Source of the DNA: Inhella gelatinilytica
GTDB taxonomy: Bacteria; Pseudomonadota; Gammaproteobacteria; Burkholderiales; Burkholderiaceae_C
Assembly (NCBI RefSeq): GCF_016093295.1
Contig: NZ_JAEDAL010000007.1
Location: forward strand, 1 to 64,000
Direction of reading: 5' to 3'
DNA length: 64,000 nt
The position numbers and the translations under genes were made by a program. Shown piece by piece: positions 46,411 through 54,917 of the stretch. How positions within the stretch are numbered: position 1 is the first letter of the stretch; each line of letters opens with the position of its first letter. The notes below the pieces were generated by a model. The model searched no databases. It was given only the letters and a program-made list of their open reading frames with translations, and was not told the DNA's origin.

Positions 46411-47526
46411 ATGCGTATTGGCGTACCGACCGAAATCAAGAACCACGAGTACCGCGTTGGCCTGACGCCGCCGAGCGTGCGGGAACTGGTGGCTGCCGGC
46501 CACGAGGTGGTGCTGCAAGCCGGTGCGGGCAAGGGCATTGGCTGCCCGGACGAGGAGTACGTGGCCGCGGGCGCGCGCATCCTGCCGGATGCCGCTGCGG
46601 TGTTTGCCGAGGCTGACATGATCGTCAAGGTCAAGGAACCGCAGCCCTCTGAGACGGCGATGCTGAAGAAAGGTCAGCTGCTTTTCACCTACCTGCACCT
46701 GGCACCGGACCCCGTGCAGGCTGAGGGCTTGATCGCCAGCGGTTGTACCGCCATTGCCTACGAAACCATCACCGATTCGCGCGGCGGCCTGCCCCTGCTG
46801 GCGCCTATGAGCGAAGTGGCGGGCCGCATGGCCATCCAAGTGGGCGCGGTGGCGCTGCAAAAGGCCAATGGCGGCCGGGGCGTGCTGCTGGGCGGCGTGC
46901 CCGGTGTGGCGCCGGCCAAGGTGGTGGTGATTGGCGGGGGCGTGGTGGGCACGCATGCGGCCCGCATGGCCATGGGCCTGGGCGCCGAGGTGGTGGTGCT
47001 GGACCGCTCGCTACCGCGCCTGCGGCAACTCGACGAGGTGTTTGGCGGCCGCTTGGTAACCCAGTACGCCAACATCGACAACACCGAGGCCGCTGTGCTG
47101 TCGGCTGACCTGGTGATTGGTGCGGTGCTGGTGCCGGGCGCGTCGGCGCCTAAGCTGATCCGCCGCGGGCAACTGAGCCGCATGAAGCCCGGCGCCGTGA
47201 TCGTGGACGTCGCCATCGACCAGGGCGGCTGCTTCGAGACCTCGCACGCCACCACGCACGCCGAGCCCACCTATGAGGTGGATGGCATCGTCCACTACTG
47301 CGTGGCGAACATGCCCGGCGCCGTGCCGCGCACCTCGGCCTTCGCGCTGAATAACGCCACGCTGCCGTTCACGCTGGCGCTGGCCAACAAGGGCTGGCGC
47401 AAAGCCTGCGCGGACGATGCGCACCTGGCCGCCGGTCTGACGGTGCATGAAGGCCACATCACGTATGAAGCCGTGGCCAAGGACCTGGGCAAGCCTTACG
47501 CCAACCCGGCGCAATGGCTGGCTTGA
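46411..47526 (+). CDS. ald: Alanine dehydrogenase
   Basis: 371-residue NAD-dependent enzyme that deaminates L-alanine to pyruvate and ammonia. N-terminal [20 protein letters not shown], catalytic lysine in VKVKEPQ and histidine in YLHLAPD, NAD fold [20 protein letters not shown] and the [11 protein letters not shown] motif match the family throughout. Divergent from an Lrp-type regulator and followed by a strong terminator, so it is a single-gene unit. Confidence 0.96.
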   Translation: MRIGVPTEIKNHEYRVGLTPPSVRELVAAGHEVVLQAGAGKGIGCPDEEYVAAGARILPDAAAVFAEADMIVKVKEPQPSETAMLKKGQLLFTYLHLAPDPVQAEGLIASGCTAIAYETITDSRGGLPLLAPMSEVAGRMAIQVGAVALQKANGGRGVLLGGVPGVAPAKVVVIGGGVVGTHAARMAMGLGAEVVVLDRSLPRLRQLDEVFGGRLVTQYANIDNTEAAVLSADLVIGAVLVPGASAPKLIRRGQLSRMKPGAVIVDVAIDQGGCFETSHATTHAEPTYEVDGIVHYCVANMPGAVPRTSAFALNNATLPFTLALANKGWRKACADDAHLAAGLTVHEGHITYEAVAKDLGKPYANPAQWLA

Positions 47527-47570
47527 ACCGGACTTGAGGGGCGGTCGCGCTTGGCGCGGCCCTTCATGCA

Positions 47571-47598
47571 AAAACGGCGCCGCGGGGGCGCCGTTTTT
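47571..47598. terminator. Bidirectional intrinsic terminator
   Basis: AAAACGGCGCC (47571-47581) and GGCGCCGTTTT (47587-47597) form an 11-bp stem with a 5-nt loop, flanked by A- and T-runs. It lies between convergent ald and the caspase-like gene and can end both. Confidence 0.9.
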
Positions 47599-47613
47599 GT
47601 TCCACCGGCCGTT

Positions 47614-49035
47614 TCAGTTGCGGCAAAACTGGGTCACCAACTGGCTGGCGGCGTCGAGAGCCTGGCCTTGCTGCAGTTCGTTGAGGGCCGCCTCACCATT
47701 GCCGCCGGCGAAGGATTCGCCGCGCGAAAGGCTGCTGACCAGGCTCACGCCCTTGGCATTGAAGAGCTGCAAGGCCACGTTGAGGCTCAGCTCGTACACC
47801 CGCAGCATGCGATGGGCCTGACGCTGGGCGCTGACGGTGCCGACCACGGTGTAATCCCCACCGGGCCCCACCTGCCACCCGGCTTGGCGCAGGCGTCGGG
47901 CCAGTTCGAGGCCAAAGCCGCTGCCGCTGGGTTCGTCCACCTGCAGCGAGACGCGGGCGCGGCGGCGCTGCAGCGGGCAGTCCAGCGCGGCCAATTGCCG
48001 CTCAAAGGCCAGTTCGCGACCGGCGACGGTGGCGCGGTCCATCTTCTCTTCTTCTTCGGAGAACGAGAAGCGGCGGCCCGAACGGGTCGGGGCCCCGCCC
48101 GCCGAGCGCTCTGGGGTGTCCGCTTGCACCACCTTGCTGCGCGCCTGCTCCGCAAAGCGACCCTGCGGGAATTTGTCCAGGTAGGCGCGGTAGGCACCCG
48201 TTTGGCCCGAGTCCGCCACCAGTTGCCACATCTCCTGGTCCAGGTCGACCGCGGTGGCCGGTGCGGGCGCCGCGACTGTACTGCCGGCGGCGAAGTAGAA
48301 ATCGCCTTCCAGCGAGGTGCTCTCCCAGGGAATCTGCCGGCCCGAGGAAGCCTGGCGCACGCCAACGCGGGTGCGCTTGAACACGTCTTCGACCTTGAGA
48401 CCGGGCGTGTTCATGTGGCGCAGCAACTGGGCGGTGTAGAGGCCGTGGCCGGAGCTGCCGTCCGAGGCCTCGGCGCCGGGCGCGGTGGCGAAGGCCACGA
48501 TGGAGCCCGAGGGTGCATCCATCTGCGCCAGGCCGCCGCCTCCCGACCGGGCCGTTCGCGCGAAGGGGTTGTTGCGGCAGGCGTCCAGAATGACGATGTT
48601 GAGCGGGTTTTTGGCCGTCTCCATCTTCTCCAGCACCTGGCTCACGTCAAAAGCCTTGTAGGCCACCTCGTCCTCGCGCTCGATCTGGGCGTCCACGGGC
48701 ACGAGGAAATTGCGCCCTTTGACCTGCACGCCATGACCCGCGTAATAAAACAGACCCACGCTGTTGCGCAGCCCGTCGCCAAAGCTGCGCACCGCATCAA
48801 ACATCTGTTTTTGCGAGGCGTTTTCCAGACTGACGACCTGGAACCCAAGCCGCCGCAGGCTCTCGCTCACGGCGCGGGCGTCGTTGAGCGGGTTGACCAG
48901 GGGCGAATTGGCGTAGCCGGCGTTGCCGATCACCAGGGCAATGCGTTTGAGTTCGGCGGCCGCAGCGCTCATCACCAGTCCCAGCCCCAGCAGCAGGGCC
49001 ATGGCCGCCCGCCGTGCTACCGCGTTGACGTTCAT
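47614..49035 (-). CDS. Exported caspase-family (C14) peptidase
   Basis: 473-residue secreted caspase-like cysteine protease. A Sec signal peptide (residues 1-27, ending SAAAA) is followed by a p20-type domain: KRIALVIGNAGY, catalytic His H101 in YYAGHGVQ and catalytic Cys C153 in LDACRNNPF, both intact. A second stretch EGDFYFAAG closes the domain near residue 250. The last 200 residues have a charged linker and a separate alpha/beta domain (DYTVVGTVSAQRQAHRMLRV and following) with two Cys (DCPLQ, QFCRN). It overlaps the upstream CsgG-like gene by 4 bp (ATGA). Substrate and role are unknown. Confidence 0.88.
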   Translation of the reverse strand: MNVNAVARRAAMALLLGLGLVMSAAAAELKRIALVIGNAGYANSPLVNPLNDARAVSESLRRLGFQVVSLENASQKQMFDAVRSFGDGLRNSVGLFYYAGHGVQVKGRNFLVPVDAQIEREDEVAYKAFDVSQVLEKMETAKNPLNIVILDACRNNPFARTARSGGGGLAQMDAPSGSIVAFATAPGAEASDGSSGHGLYTAQLLRHMNTPGLKVEDVFKRTRVGVRQASSGRQIPWESTSLEGDFYFAAGSTVAAPAPATAVDLDQEMWQLVADSGQTGAYRAYLDKFPQGRFAEQARSKVVQADTPERSAGGAPTRSGRRFSFSEEEEKMDRATVAGRELAFERQLAALDCPLQRRRARVSLQVDEPSGSGFGLELARRLRQAGWQVGPGGDYTVVGTVSAQRQAHRMLRVYELSLNVALQLFNAKGVSLVSSLSRGESFAGGNGEAALNELQQGQALDAASQLVTQFCRN

Positions 49036-49880
49036 TTGTAGCGGGCGTCGATTTCGGCGACGCTGCGCTGCACCAGGCGCTGCACCAAGCTGTCCAGGCC
49101 CAGGCCACCCGCGGCGTTGCTGCTGATCCCGGCCACCGAGGTACTGGTTCGCCCGGTTTCGAGCTTGTCTTCGATGTAGCCATTGGCCACTTGCTCGGAG
49201 GTGTTGGCATCCAGGATCTTGTAGCGCAGCCCCACCAACCAGACCTGCACCTGCTCATCGGTTCGCACCGAGTCCGCCACCACGGCGCCCGCATGCGCGG
49301 CCTGGGTGCGGCCAAAAATGCTCAGCAAGCGCGCTGCCGTGCCACCGCTGATGCCCCCGCCAGACGACGCCACAGGTTCCGCCTTCAGAACGTCGAACTT
49401 CAGCAGCCATTTGGTGGCGCTGAGTTTGCCTTTTTGGAAGAGTCGGGCGGATTGCTGAGGGTCGCCCATCTGATACGCCAATTCCACTTCACGGAGCAGG
49501 GGGCCCAAGTCACTGCGCTCCAGCACCACGAAATTGGCCCGCGTGAGTTCGATCTCCGCGAAATCAGCAATGTTGGTGGGCGTCACCTTTTGCGTGAAGC
49601 TGGCATTGCTGGCCTTGATCTCCCCCGGCAGGACGATCAGCTTCGGTCCGGGCTTGCTGGCGTTGGCGTACTCGATGGGGGCGTACTTGGCCTGATCTGC
49701 CCGTCGGTTGGCGTCTTGGGAGTAAGACGAACCCGCGGTGGGCGAAGGGTTACCTTCCTGGGCCTGGGCCGGAGAAAGGGCACCGAACCCAATGGCCCCC
49801 AGCAGAGCCAACAAAGGGAGGCGCTTGGAGGCCTGGCGCGAACCTGAGCATTGAGTGCTTGAACTCACCGGATGTTGCAT
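49032..49880 (-). CDS. CsgG-like periplasmic protein
   Basis: 282-residue exported protein with a CsgG-type domain (about residues 60-280): FAEIELTRANFVVLERSDLGPLLREVELAY is the family's characteristic run (quoted in pieces: FAEIELT, LERSDLGPLLREVE). CsgG itself is an outer-membrane lipoprotein secretion pore. This one has a signal peptide cleaved near AQA|QEG (residue 40) and no lipobox cysteine, so it may be soluble or differently inserted. Translationally coupled to the caspase-like gene (ATGA overlap), suggesting the two act together. Confidence 0.8.
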   Translation of the reverse strand: MQHPVSSSTQCSGSRQASKRLPLLALLGAIGFGALSPAQAQEGNPSPTAGSSYSQDANRRADQAKYAPIEYANASKPGPKLIVLPGEIKASNASFTQKVTPTNIADFAEIELTRANFVVLERSDLGPLLREVELAYQMGDPQQSARLFQKGKLSATKWLLKFDVLKAEPVASSGGGISGGTAARLLSIFGRTQAAHAGAVVADSVRTDEQVQVWLVGLRYKILDANTSEQVANGYIEDKLETGRTSTSVAGISSNAAGGLGLDSLVQRLVQRSVAEIDARYK

Positions 49881-49998
49881 GATGGATCTCCTTCACCGAG
49901 GTCGCTGTTCACCAGCTTTGGATCGAGTGTAAGGAGACGCGGACGCGAAATCAGCCCCCATGTGGGGCATGCGCCGACCCGCGGAGCGGAGAGAGCCG

Positions 49999-50868
49999 TT
50001 AGGGCAGGCGACGAAGCTGTTCCTGCAGGGCCGGCAGGTAGCGGGCTTTGAGTGCCGCGTCGGGTTGTTCCTGGAGGGCCACATAAAGGGGCCACAGGAA
50101 CTCACGCCAGTTGTGCAACCGAATCAGGCGCGCCCGACTCCAGTTCGTGTCCGGTCCCAGGCCGCCCGCCAAGCGCTGGAGATGGGCCCGCCACCTGGCG
50201 TCATTCCAGTCACTCTTGATGAGTGCCCAGATCGTGGCCCGAGCCAGACGCGCGCCTTCGCCAGCTTGATAAGCGTGTTGCCCCTGGGCCAGGACCTGGC
50301 TGCCCAAGGCGGTGAGGATTTGCGCTTGCTCGGCAGGCCCATGCGCGGGGTGAAGGGCCAACTGCAAAAGCAAGTCAGCCCCATGGGCGATGCCATGGCG
50401 CCAACCCACGGTGTCATCAAAATCTCGGTAGTCTGACCACGCCTGAACCCGCTGCAGTGCGCTGTCCAGCAAGGCACGGCGGCCCTCGGTGCTCAACCAG
50501 GGTTGAATCCGGTCGCTGCGGGCGACTTCCGCCAGACTGAGCAGCACGAAGCTGCGCCGCACACCGTTGTCGTCCAGCAGCCACTGGCCCTCCAACTCGG
50601 CCAGCAAGCGCAGGTGCGCGTTGGGCCCGAGTTGCTTGCCGCGCAACCAGAGCGACAGGGTCTCAAAGCCCAGAGCGTCCCGCTGAGTGGGGTCGGTTGA
50701 TCCCAGGCATTGCACCAGGGCGGGCAGCAGGGCTTCCCGCTGGTCCGCGGCTCGGGCTTGTTCGACGGTGCTGCGGTCCGGGCACGTGGGGGTGGCGTGA
50801 ACCGCGGCGGCCACCAGCAGCGCCCCCAGGGCACCGAGAAGGTTACGAACGATGAAACTCGGCGCCAT
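49999..50868 (-). CDS. Exported DUF2785-like protein
   Basis: 289-residue protein with a signal peptide to about residue 25 (AAVHA before TP) and an all-helical body. The stretch GWRHGIAHGADLLLQLALHP near residue 155 resembles the DUF2785 core (GWxHxxAHxADLL). Two cysteines (TCPD, VQCLG) lie near the N-terminus of the mature protein. ATG 50868 is 16 bp after the dehydrogenase stop, so it is probably in that transcript. Function is unknown. Confidence 0.75.
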   Translation of the reverse strand: MAPSFIVRNLLGALGALLVAAAVHATPTCPDRSTVEQARAADQREALLPALVQCLGSTDPTQRDALGFETLSLWLRGKQLGPNAHLRLLAELEGQWLLDDNGVRRSFVLLSLAEVARSDRIQPWLSTEGRRALLDSALQRVQAWSDYRDFDDTVGWRHGIAHGADLLLQLALHPAHGPAEQAQILTALGSQVLAQGQHAYQAGEGARLARATIWALIKSDWNDARWRAHLQRLAGGLGPDTNWSRARLIRLHNWREFLWPLYVALQEQPDAALKARYLPALQEQLRRLP

Positions 50869-50884
50869 GGTGGGAGTGATGGGC

Positions 50885-51931
50885 TCAGGCGCGAACCAAG
50901 AGGCTCTGCGCCCAGACATCGGCTTCCGCCGCGGGCGTGCGGCCACTGGTTTGAATGCGAGCCAACAGCTCCTGCACCCGATCCGCGATGCGACTGACTT
51001 CCGCCATCACGGCGCCTTCTTCCCCCTCGTTTCGGAATTCGCGGGCCACGGAAATGATGCCGCCCGCGTTGACCAAGTAGTCGGGGAGGTAGGTGATGCC
51101 GCGTTCTGCCAGGGCACTGCCGTCCTGCAGCGTCGCCAGCTGGTTGTTGGCGGCACCGCAGATGAAGCGCGCATTCAGTTGCGGGATGGACGCAGCATTG
51201 AGCGAGGCGCCCAGCGCGCAAGGAGCGAGCACGTCACAAGGCTGCGCCAAGATGGTTTCGACGCTCACCACATCGGCGCCAAACTGCGCCTGGGCTTTGG
51301 CGGTCTTGGCCGCGTCGATGTCGGCGACCACCAAGCGGGCGCCAGCTTGGTGCAGGAATTCCGCCAGGTGCCATCCCACAGCCCCGAGGCCCTGAATCGC
51401 CACACGAAAACCCTGCAAGTCGCTGCGGCCCAGCAAGGTCTTGGCGCCGGCTTGAATGGACACGAAAACGCCCCAAGCTGTCTTGGGACTGGGGTCACCA
51501 CCGAACGCGCCCTCGCGGGGGATGCCCGAAACGTAAGGCGTGAGAGCCTGAACCCCTCGCATGTCGGCGGTCGTGGTGCCGACGTCTTCCGCCGTGATGT
51601 AAGCGCCTTGCAGACTGTCGACGGCCCGAGCAAAGGCCGCAAAGAGTGCGGCCCGGTCAAAGTCGCCCTTGGGTTTGACGATCACCGCCTTGCCGCCGCC
51701 GAAGGGCAGGCCGGCCAGGGCGTTCTTCATGCTCATGCCTTGAGACAGGCGCAGCGCGTCGTGGTGCGCCGCCAGGTCGTTCTCGTATGCCCAGAAGCGG
51801 CAACCGCCAAAGGCCGGCCCGCGGGCCGTGCTGTGGATGGCGATCATGGTGCGCAGGCCGGTGGCGGCGTCCGCGGCAATGAGCACGCGCTCGTGAGGGA
51901 CTTGGTGGGGAAGACCGAAGAAGGAAGGCAT
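50885..51931 (-). CDS. Glu/Leu/Phe/Val dehydrogenase, leucine/valine type
   Basis: 348-residue NAD-dependent amino acid dehydrogenase that oxidatively deaminates an aliphatic or aromatic amino acid. Active-site lysines K69 (SMKNAL) and K81 (GGGKAVIV) sit exactly where leucine dehydrogenase has K68 and K80. IQGLGAVGWHLAEFL is the NAD fold, and length matches Leu/Val/Phe dehydrogenases rather than the longer Glu enzymes. Start ATG 51931. It follows the dioxygenase gene by 73 bp on the same strand, hinting that the two share an amino acid substrate family. Confidence 0.9.
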   Translation of the reverse strand: MPSFFGLPHQVPHERVLIAADAATGLRTMIAIHSTARGPAFGGCRFWAYENDLAAHHDALRLSQGMSMKNALAGLPFGGGKAVIVKPKGDFDRAALFAAFARAVDSLQGAYITAEDVGTTTADMRGVQALTPYVSGIPREGAFGGDPSPKTAWGVFVSIQAGAKTLLGRSDLQGFRVAIQGLGAVGWHLAEFLHQAGARLVVADIDAAKTAKAQAQFGADVVSVETILAQPCDVLAPCALGASLNAASIPQLNARFICGAANNQLATLQDGSALAERGITYLPDYLVNAGGIISVAREFRNEGEEGAVMAEVSRIADRVQELLARIQTSGRTPAAEADVWAQSLLVRA

Positions 51932-52004
51932 GGGGTAGCGCTTTCGTACAAGAAAAAAGCCGGTTGGGCTTGTGGCCCTTGGGCGAGAGGGGCGCCGGGC
52001 CGTC

Positions 52005-52733
52005 TCAGGGGTCCTGAAACGCGCCACTGCGCAGGGTGATCACGAGGGTATCGCGGTAGCCGGTCGTGTTCCCATCGGGTTGGATGGGTGTGGCTTCGTG
52101 AATGACGCGAGCGTCGTCCAGCAGCAGCAGGCAGCCCGGTTCGGTCAGGGTGAAGCGTTGACCGGCCGGGCCTTGGGCGTCGAAGACGCGGGTTTCGCCA
52201 CCTTTGATGTGCTGGCGCGCCAGCAGCAGCACAGCCACCAGGTCCACGCCATCGCGGTGTGCGCCTTCGGGCGTGGGCCGACCGATGCCGCCCTCGGTGG
52301 TGATGCGAAACAGGTGCGATTCCACAAACCAGGGCTGCTCGCCCCGCAAGGCCGAGGCACTTCGGGCCAAGCGTTGCAGCAGGCGTTGCCAAGCGGGCTC
52401 AGCCGCCAGAGTCGGTGGCAAGGGCTCGAACCATCGCTCAATGCCGCCGTGCAAGGCGTTGTAGTCCAGCGGCTGCCAGTGGGCGCGGTGCGGCATGTCT
52501 TGGATGGTGTTGCCTGTCACCACATGGCTGCCATGGCGGCGGTAACGGTAGCGGCCGCCATCGCGCAGGTGCGGGTCGGGGGGCAGGTCGTTCCAATAGC
52601 GGTGCAGGCTCAGCACGTCGTCCAGCGACGCCCCGAGCCAGGCGGCCATCCCCGAGGGTGACAGCACAGCCTGGCCGTTTTGAACCAGCGCTCGGTCGGC
52701 CATGGGGCCATCAATGAAGGGCGGGATGAACAC
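52005..52733 (-). CDS. 2-oxoglutarate/Fe(II)-dependent dioxygenase, amino acid hydroxylase type (PF10014-like)
   Basis: 242-residue non-heme iron oxygenase. The facial triad is H159-R-D161 with H212 (RVIHEATPI), and R227 (YRDTLVIT) should bind the 2-oxoglutarate carboxylate. Order and spacing fit the bacterial amino-acid dioxygenase group that includes L-isoleucine 4-hydroxylase. I chose GTG 52733, 4 bp after the ferredoxin reductase stop, because GGAG is correctly placed before it; an ATG at 52703 has no SD. Substrate unknown, but the dehydrogenase next door argues for a free amino acid. Confidence 0.82.
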   Translation of the reverse strand: MFIPPFIDGPMADRALVQNGQAVLSPSGMAAWLGASLDDVLSLHRYWNDLPPDPHLRDGGRYRYRRHGSHVVTGNTIQDMPHRAHWQPLDYNALHGGIERWFEPLPPTLAAEPAWQRLLQRLARSASALRGEQPWFVESHLFRITTEGGIGRPTPEGAHRDGVDLVAVLLLARQHIKGGETRVFDAQGPAGQRFTLTEPGCLLLLDDARVIHEATPIQPDGNTTGYRDTLVITLRSGAFQDP

Positions 52734-52737
52734 GCGG

Positions 52738-53766
52738 TCAGGCTCCGTGCTTGTCGGCTTCGCTGGTGAAGGCGTCGGCGTAGAAGCAGTCCTCCGGCAG
52801 GCCCGCTTGCGTGTAGTCGCGCCGGGCCGAGTCGACCACGATGGGTGCGCCACAGGCATAGACCTCATGGCCGCTGAGGTCCGGCTGGTCTTGCAGCACG
52901 GCCTGATGCACGAAACCGGTCCGGCCGTTCCACCCGTCTTCGGCCAGCGCGTCCGAGCACACGGGCACGTAACGCAGCCAACTCAGGCGAGCACGGGCCT
53001 CGTCCACCCATGCGCTCAGGTACAAGTCGGCCGGACGCCGCCCGCCCCAATACAGCGTGACGGGGCGCGCGTTGCCCTCGCGCTCCAGTTGCTCGATCAA
53101 CGCCTTGATGGGGGCGAAACCCGTGCCGCTGGCCAAGAAAACCATGGGCTTGTTGCTGTCCTTGCGCAGGAAGAAGCTACCAAACGGCCCCTCGGCCCGC
53201 AGGATGTCCCGCTCCTTGAGCGCCGAAAACGCGTGGTCGGTGAACTTGCCTCCGGGCATGTGGCGGATGTGCAAATCCACTTGGTTCTCCAAGGCGCCCG
53301 GCGCGGTGGCCATGGAGTAGGCACGGCGGCTGCCATCGCGCAGGATGAACTCCAAGTACTGACCCGCGTGGTACTGGAACGACTGATTGGCCGGGAGCTG
53401 CAGGCGCAAGATCAGCACATCGGCCGCGGCCCGTTCCGCCGTCACCACCCGGACGGGCATTTTCAGCACCGGGTGGGCGCCTTCCGCGGGCACGGTCCGC
53501 GCTTCCAAGACACAGTCGGTTTGCGGCGTTGCACAGCAGGTCAAGATCAAGCCCGCGGCTTCCTCTGCATCACTGAGTGCCTTTTGTTGGTGAACGCCAT
53601 GAATCACACGGCCCTCGACCAGCCGACATTTGCAGGACCCACAGGCGCCATCCTTGCAGCCGTACGGCAGGGCAATACCTTGCGCAATGGCTGCGGACAA
53701 AATGGTGGTGTCGCGCGCGACGGTGAGCGTGCGGCCGGCGGGTTGAACAGTGACAGTCAATGACAT
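52738..53766 (-). CDS. 2Fe-2S ferredoxin/FAD/NAD reductase (CDP-6-deoxy-glucoseen reductase-like)
   Basis: 342-residue single-chain electron-transfer protein. The N-terminal plant-type ferredoxin has C37, C42, C45 and C77 (GCKDGACGSC...LTCC), then a ferredoxin-NADP reductase module with the flavin motif RAYSMATAP and NAD segment VFLASGTGFAPIKAL. Such proteins feed electrons from NAD(P)H to oxygenases or deoxysugar enzymes. No deoxysugar genes are nearby. It is first of the run ending in the caspase-like gene; upstream is the divergent SDR gene at 53826. Confidence 0.88.
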   Translation of the reverse strand: MSLTVTVQPAGRTLTVARDTTILSAAIAQGIALPYGCKDGACGSCKCRLVEGRVIHGVHQQKALSDAEEAAGLILTCCATPQTDCVLEARTVPAEGAHPVLKMPVRVVTAERAAADVLILRLQLPANQSFQYHAGQYLEFILRDGSRRAYSMATAPGALENQVDLHIRHMPGGKFTDHAFSALKERDILRAEGPFGSFFLRKDSNKPMVFLASGTGFAPIKALIEQLEREGNARPVTLYWGGRRPADLYLSAWVDEARARLSWLRYVPVCSDALAEDGWNGRTGFVHQAVLQDQPDLSGHEVYACGAPIVVDSARRDYTQAGLPEDCFYADAFTSEADKHGA

Positions 53767-53825
53767 GGGGAATTCAATGGGCACCAAACTGGGTGGCGAT
53801 TGTCCCCGCAGGAGAGGAGGCTTGC

Positions 53826-54680
53826 ATGCGGGTGCTCATCGTGGGCTGTGGGGATGTGGGCCAACGGCTGTTGCATCGGATTCCTTCGGCTGTTTCAGTG
53901 CTGGCCCTCGCCCGCCGTGTGGAATCCTTGGCGCACTGTCGCCGCGTCGGCTTTCGCGTCCACGCGGGGGACCTGGACGATCCACGAACGCTCCGGCGTT
54001 TGGCGGGCTGGGCTGAGGCCGTCGTTCATTTGGCGCCGCCCCCGCCGAATGGTGTCCGCGATACCCGCACTCGAAATCTCATCGCGGCGCTTAGTGTTTG
54101 CCAGGCCCCGCGTGCCATGGTCTATGTCTCGACGACGGGCGTCTACGGAGACCGGGCAGGGGCGTGGACCTCGGAGTCCACGCCCTGCAGTCCGCAGACC
54201 GACCGTGCGAGGCGACGCGTGGATGCAGAAACTCAGCTGCGAGCTTGGGCACGACGGCGGGGTGTGCGCCTCAGCATCTTGCGCGCCCCCGGTATCTATG
54301 CCGCGGACCGGGATGGGCATCCGCGTGAGCGCGTGCTTTCCGGCAAGCCGCTGCTTCGGCCGGAGGACGATGTGTACACCAACCACATCCACGCCGATGA
54401 CTTGGCGCGGGCCTGCTGGCGCGCCTTGTGGGTCGCCCAGCCGCTGCGTGTTTTCAACGTCGTCGACGACAGCGACCGGCGTATGGGCGAGCACTTCGAC
54501 CTCGTGGCCGATCAGTTCGCATTGCCACGACCGCCCCGCGTTGGTCGAGACGAGTTGGCGCAGTCACTGAGTCCGATGGCCCTGAGCTTTTTGCAGGAGA
54601 GTCGCCGCATCGGCAACGAACGACTAAAGCGTGAGCTGCGCTTTACTTTGAAGTTTCCACTCCCGGAGATGGGGTGGTAA
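53826..54680 (+). CDS. NAD-dependent epimerase/dehydratase-family (YeeZ-like SDR) protein
   Basis: 284-residue extended-SDR-fold protein. Nucleotide loop VGCGDVGQRL near the N-terminus, LAPPPP, and YVSTTGVYGD with a following ESTP. The usual catalytic YxxxK is not obvious, as in the YeeZ group, so enzymatic activity is uncertain. AGGAGAGGAGG precedes ATG 53826. Its stop codon directly abuts that of the convergent TusA-like gene (0 bp between). Confidence 0.83.
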   Translation: MRVLIVGCGDVGQRLLHRIPSAVSVLALARRVESLAHCRRVGFRVHAGDLDDPRTLRRLAGWAEAVVHLAPPPPNGVRDTRTRNLIAALSVCQAPRAMVYVSTTGVYGDRAGAWTSESTPCSPQTDRARRRVDAETQLRAWARRRGVRLSILRAPGIYAADRDGHPRERVLSGKPLLRPEDDVYTNHIHADDLARACWRALWVAQPLRVFNVVDDSDRRMGEHFDLVADQFALPRPPRVGRDELAQSLSPMALSFLQESRRIGNERLKRELRFTLKFPLPEMGW

Positions 54681-54917
54681 CTACTTTTTACGCACCCAGT
54701 GAAGGAACTCTGCGCCTTCAGTCTGTTGGGCTAGCAGTCCGTGTCCCGTCTGTCGAGTAAAGGCTTGAAAGTCGCGCAGCGAGCCCGCATCGGTGGCGAC
54801 CACTTTGAGCACCTGACCGCTTTCGATTTCCGCCAGGGCTTTTTTGGCTTTCAAGATGGGAAGCGGGCAGTTCAAGCCCCGAACGTCCAATTCACGGTCA
54901 AAACTGGGCGTGCTCAT
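54681..54917 (-). CDS. TusA-family sulfur-carrier protein
   Basis: 78-residue sulfurtransferase-type protein with the TusA signature RGLNCPLPILKAKKAL; C17 would carry a persulfide. Members serve in tRNA 2-thiolation, in sulfur oxidation or as delivery proteins for molybdoenzymes. It is coupled to cysM by an ATGA overlap, so a role in cysteine or sulfur trafficking is plausible. Which TusA subgroup it belongs to is unclear. Confidence 0.87.
   Translation of the reverse strand: MSTPSFDRELDVRGLNCPLPILKAKKALAEIESGQVLKVVATDAGSLRDFQAFTRQTGHGLLAQQTEGAEFLHWVRKK

Noticed and set aside
47551-49041. 496-codon plus-strand open frame opposite the caspase-like gene
   Set aside because: Shadow of the caspase-like gene, which keeps its active-site His and Cys and a signal peptide.
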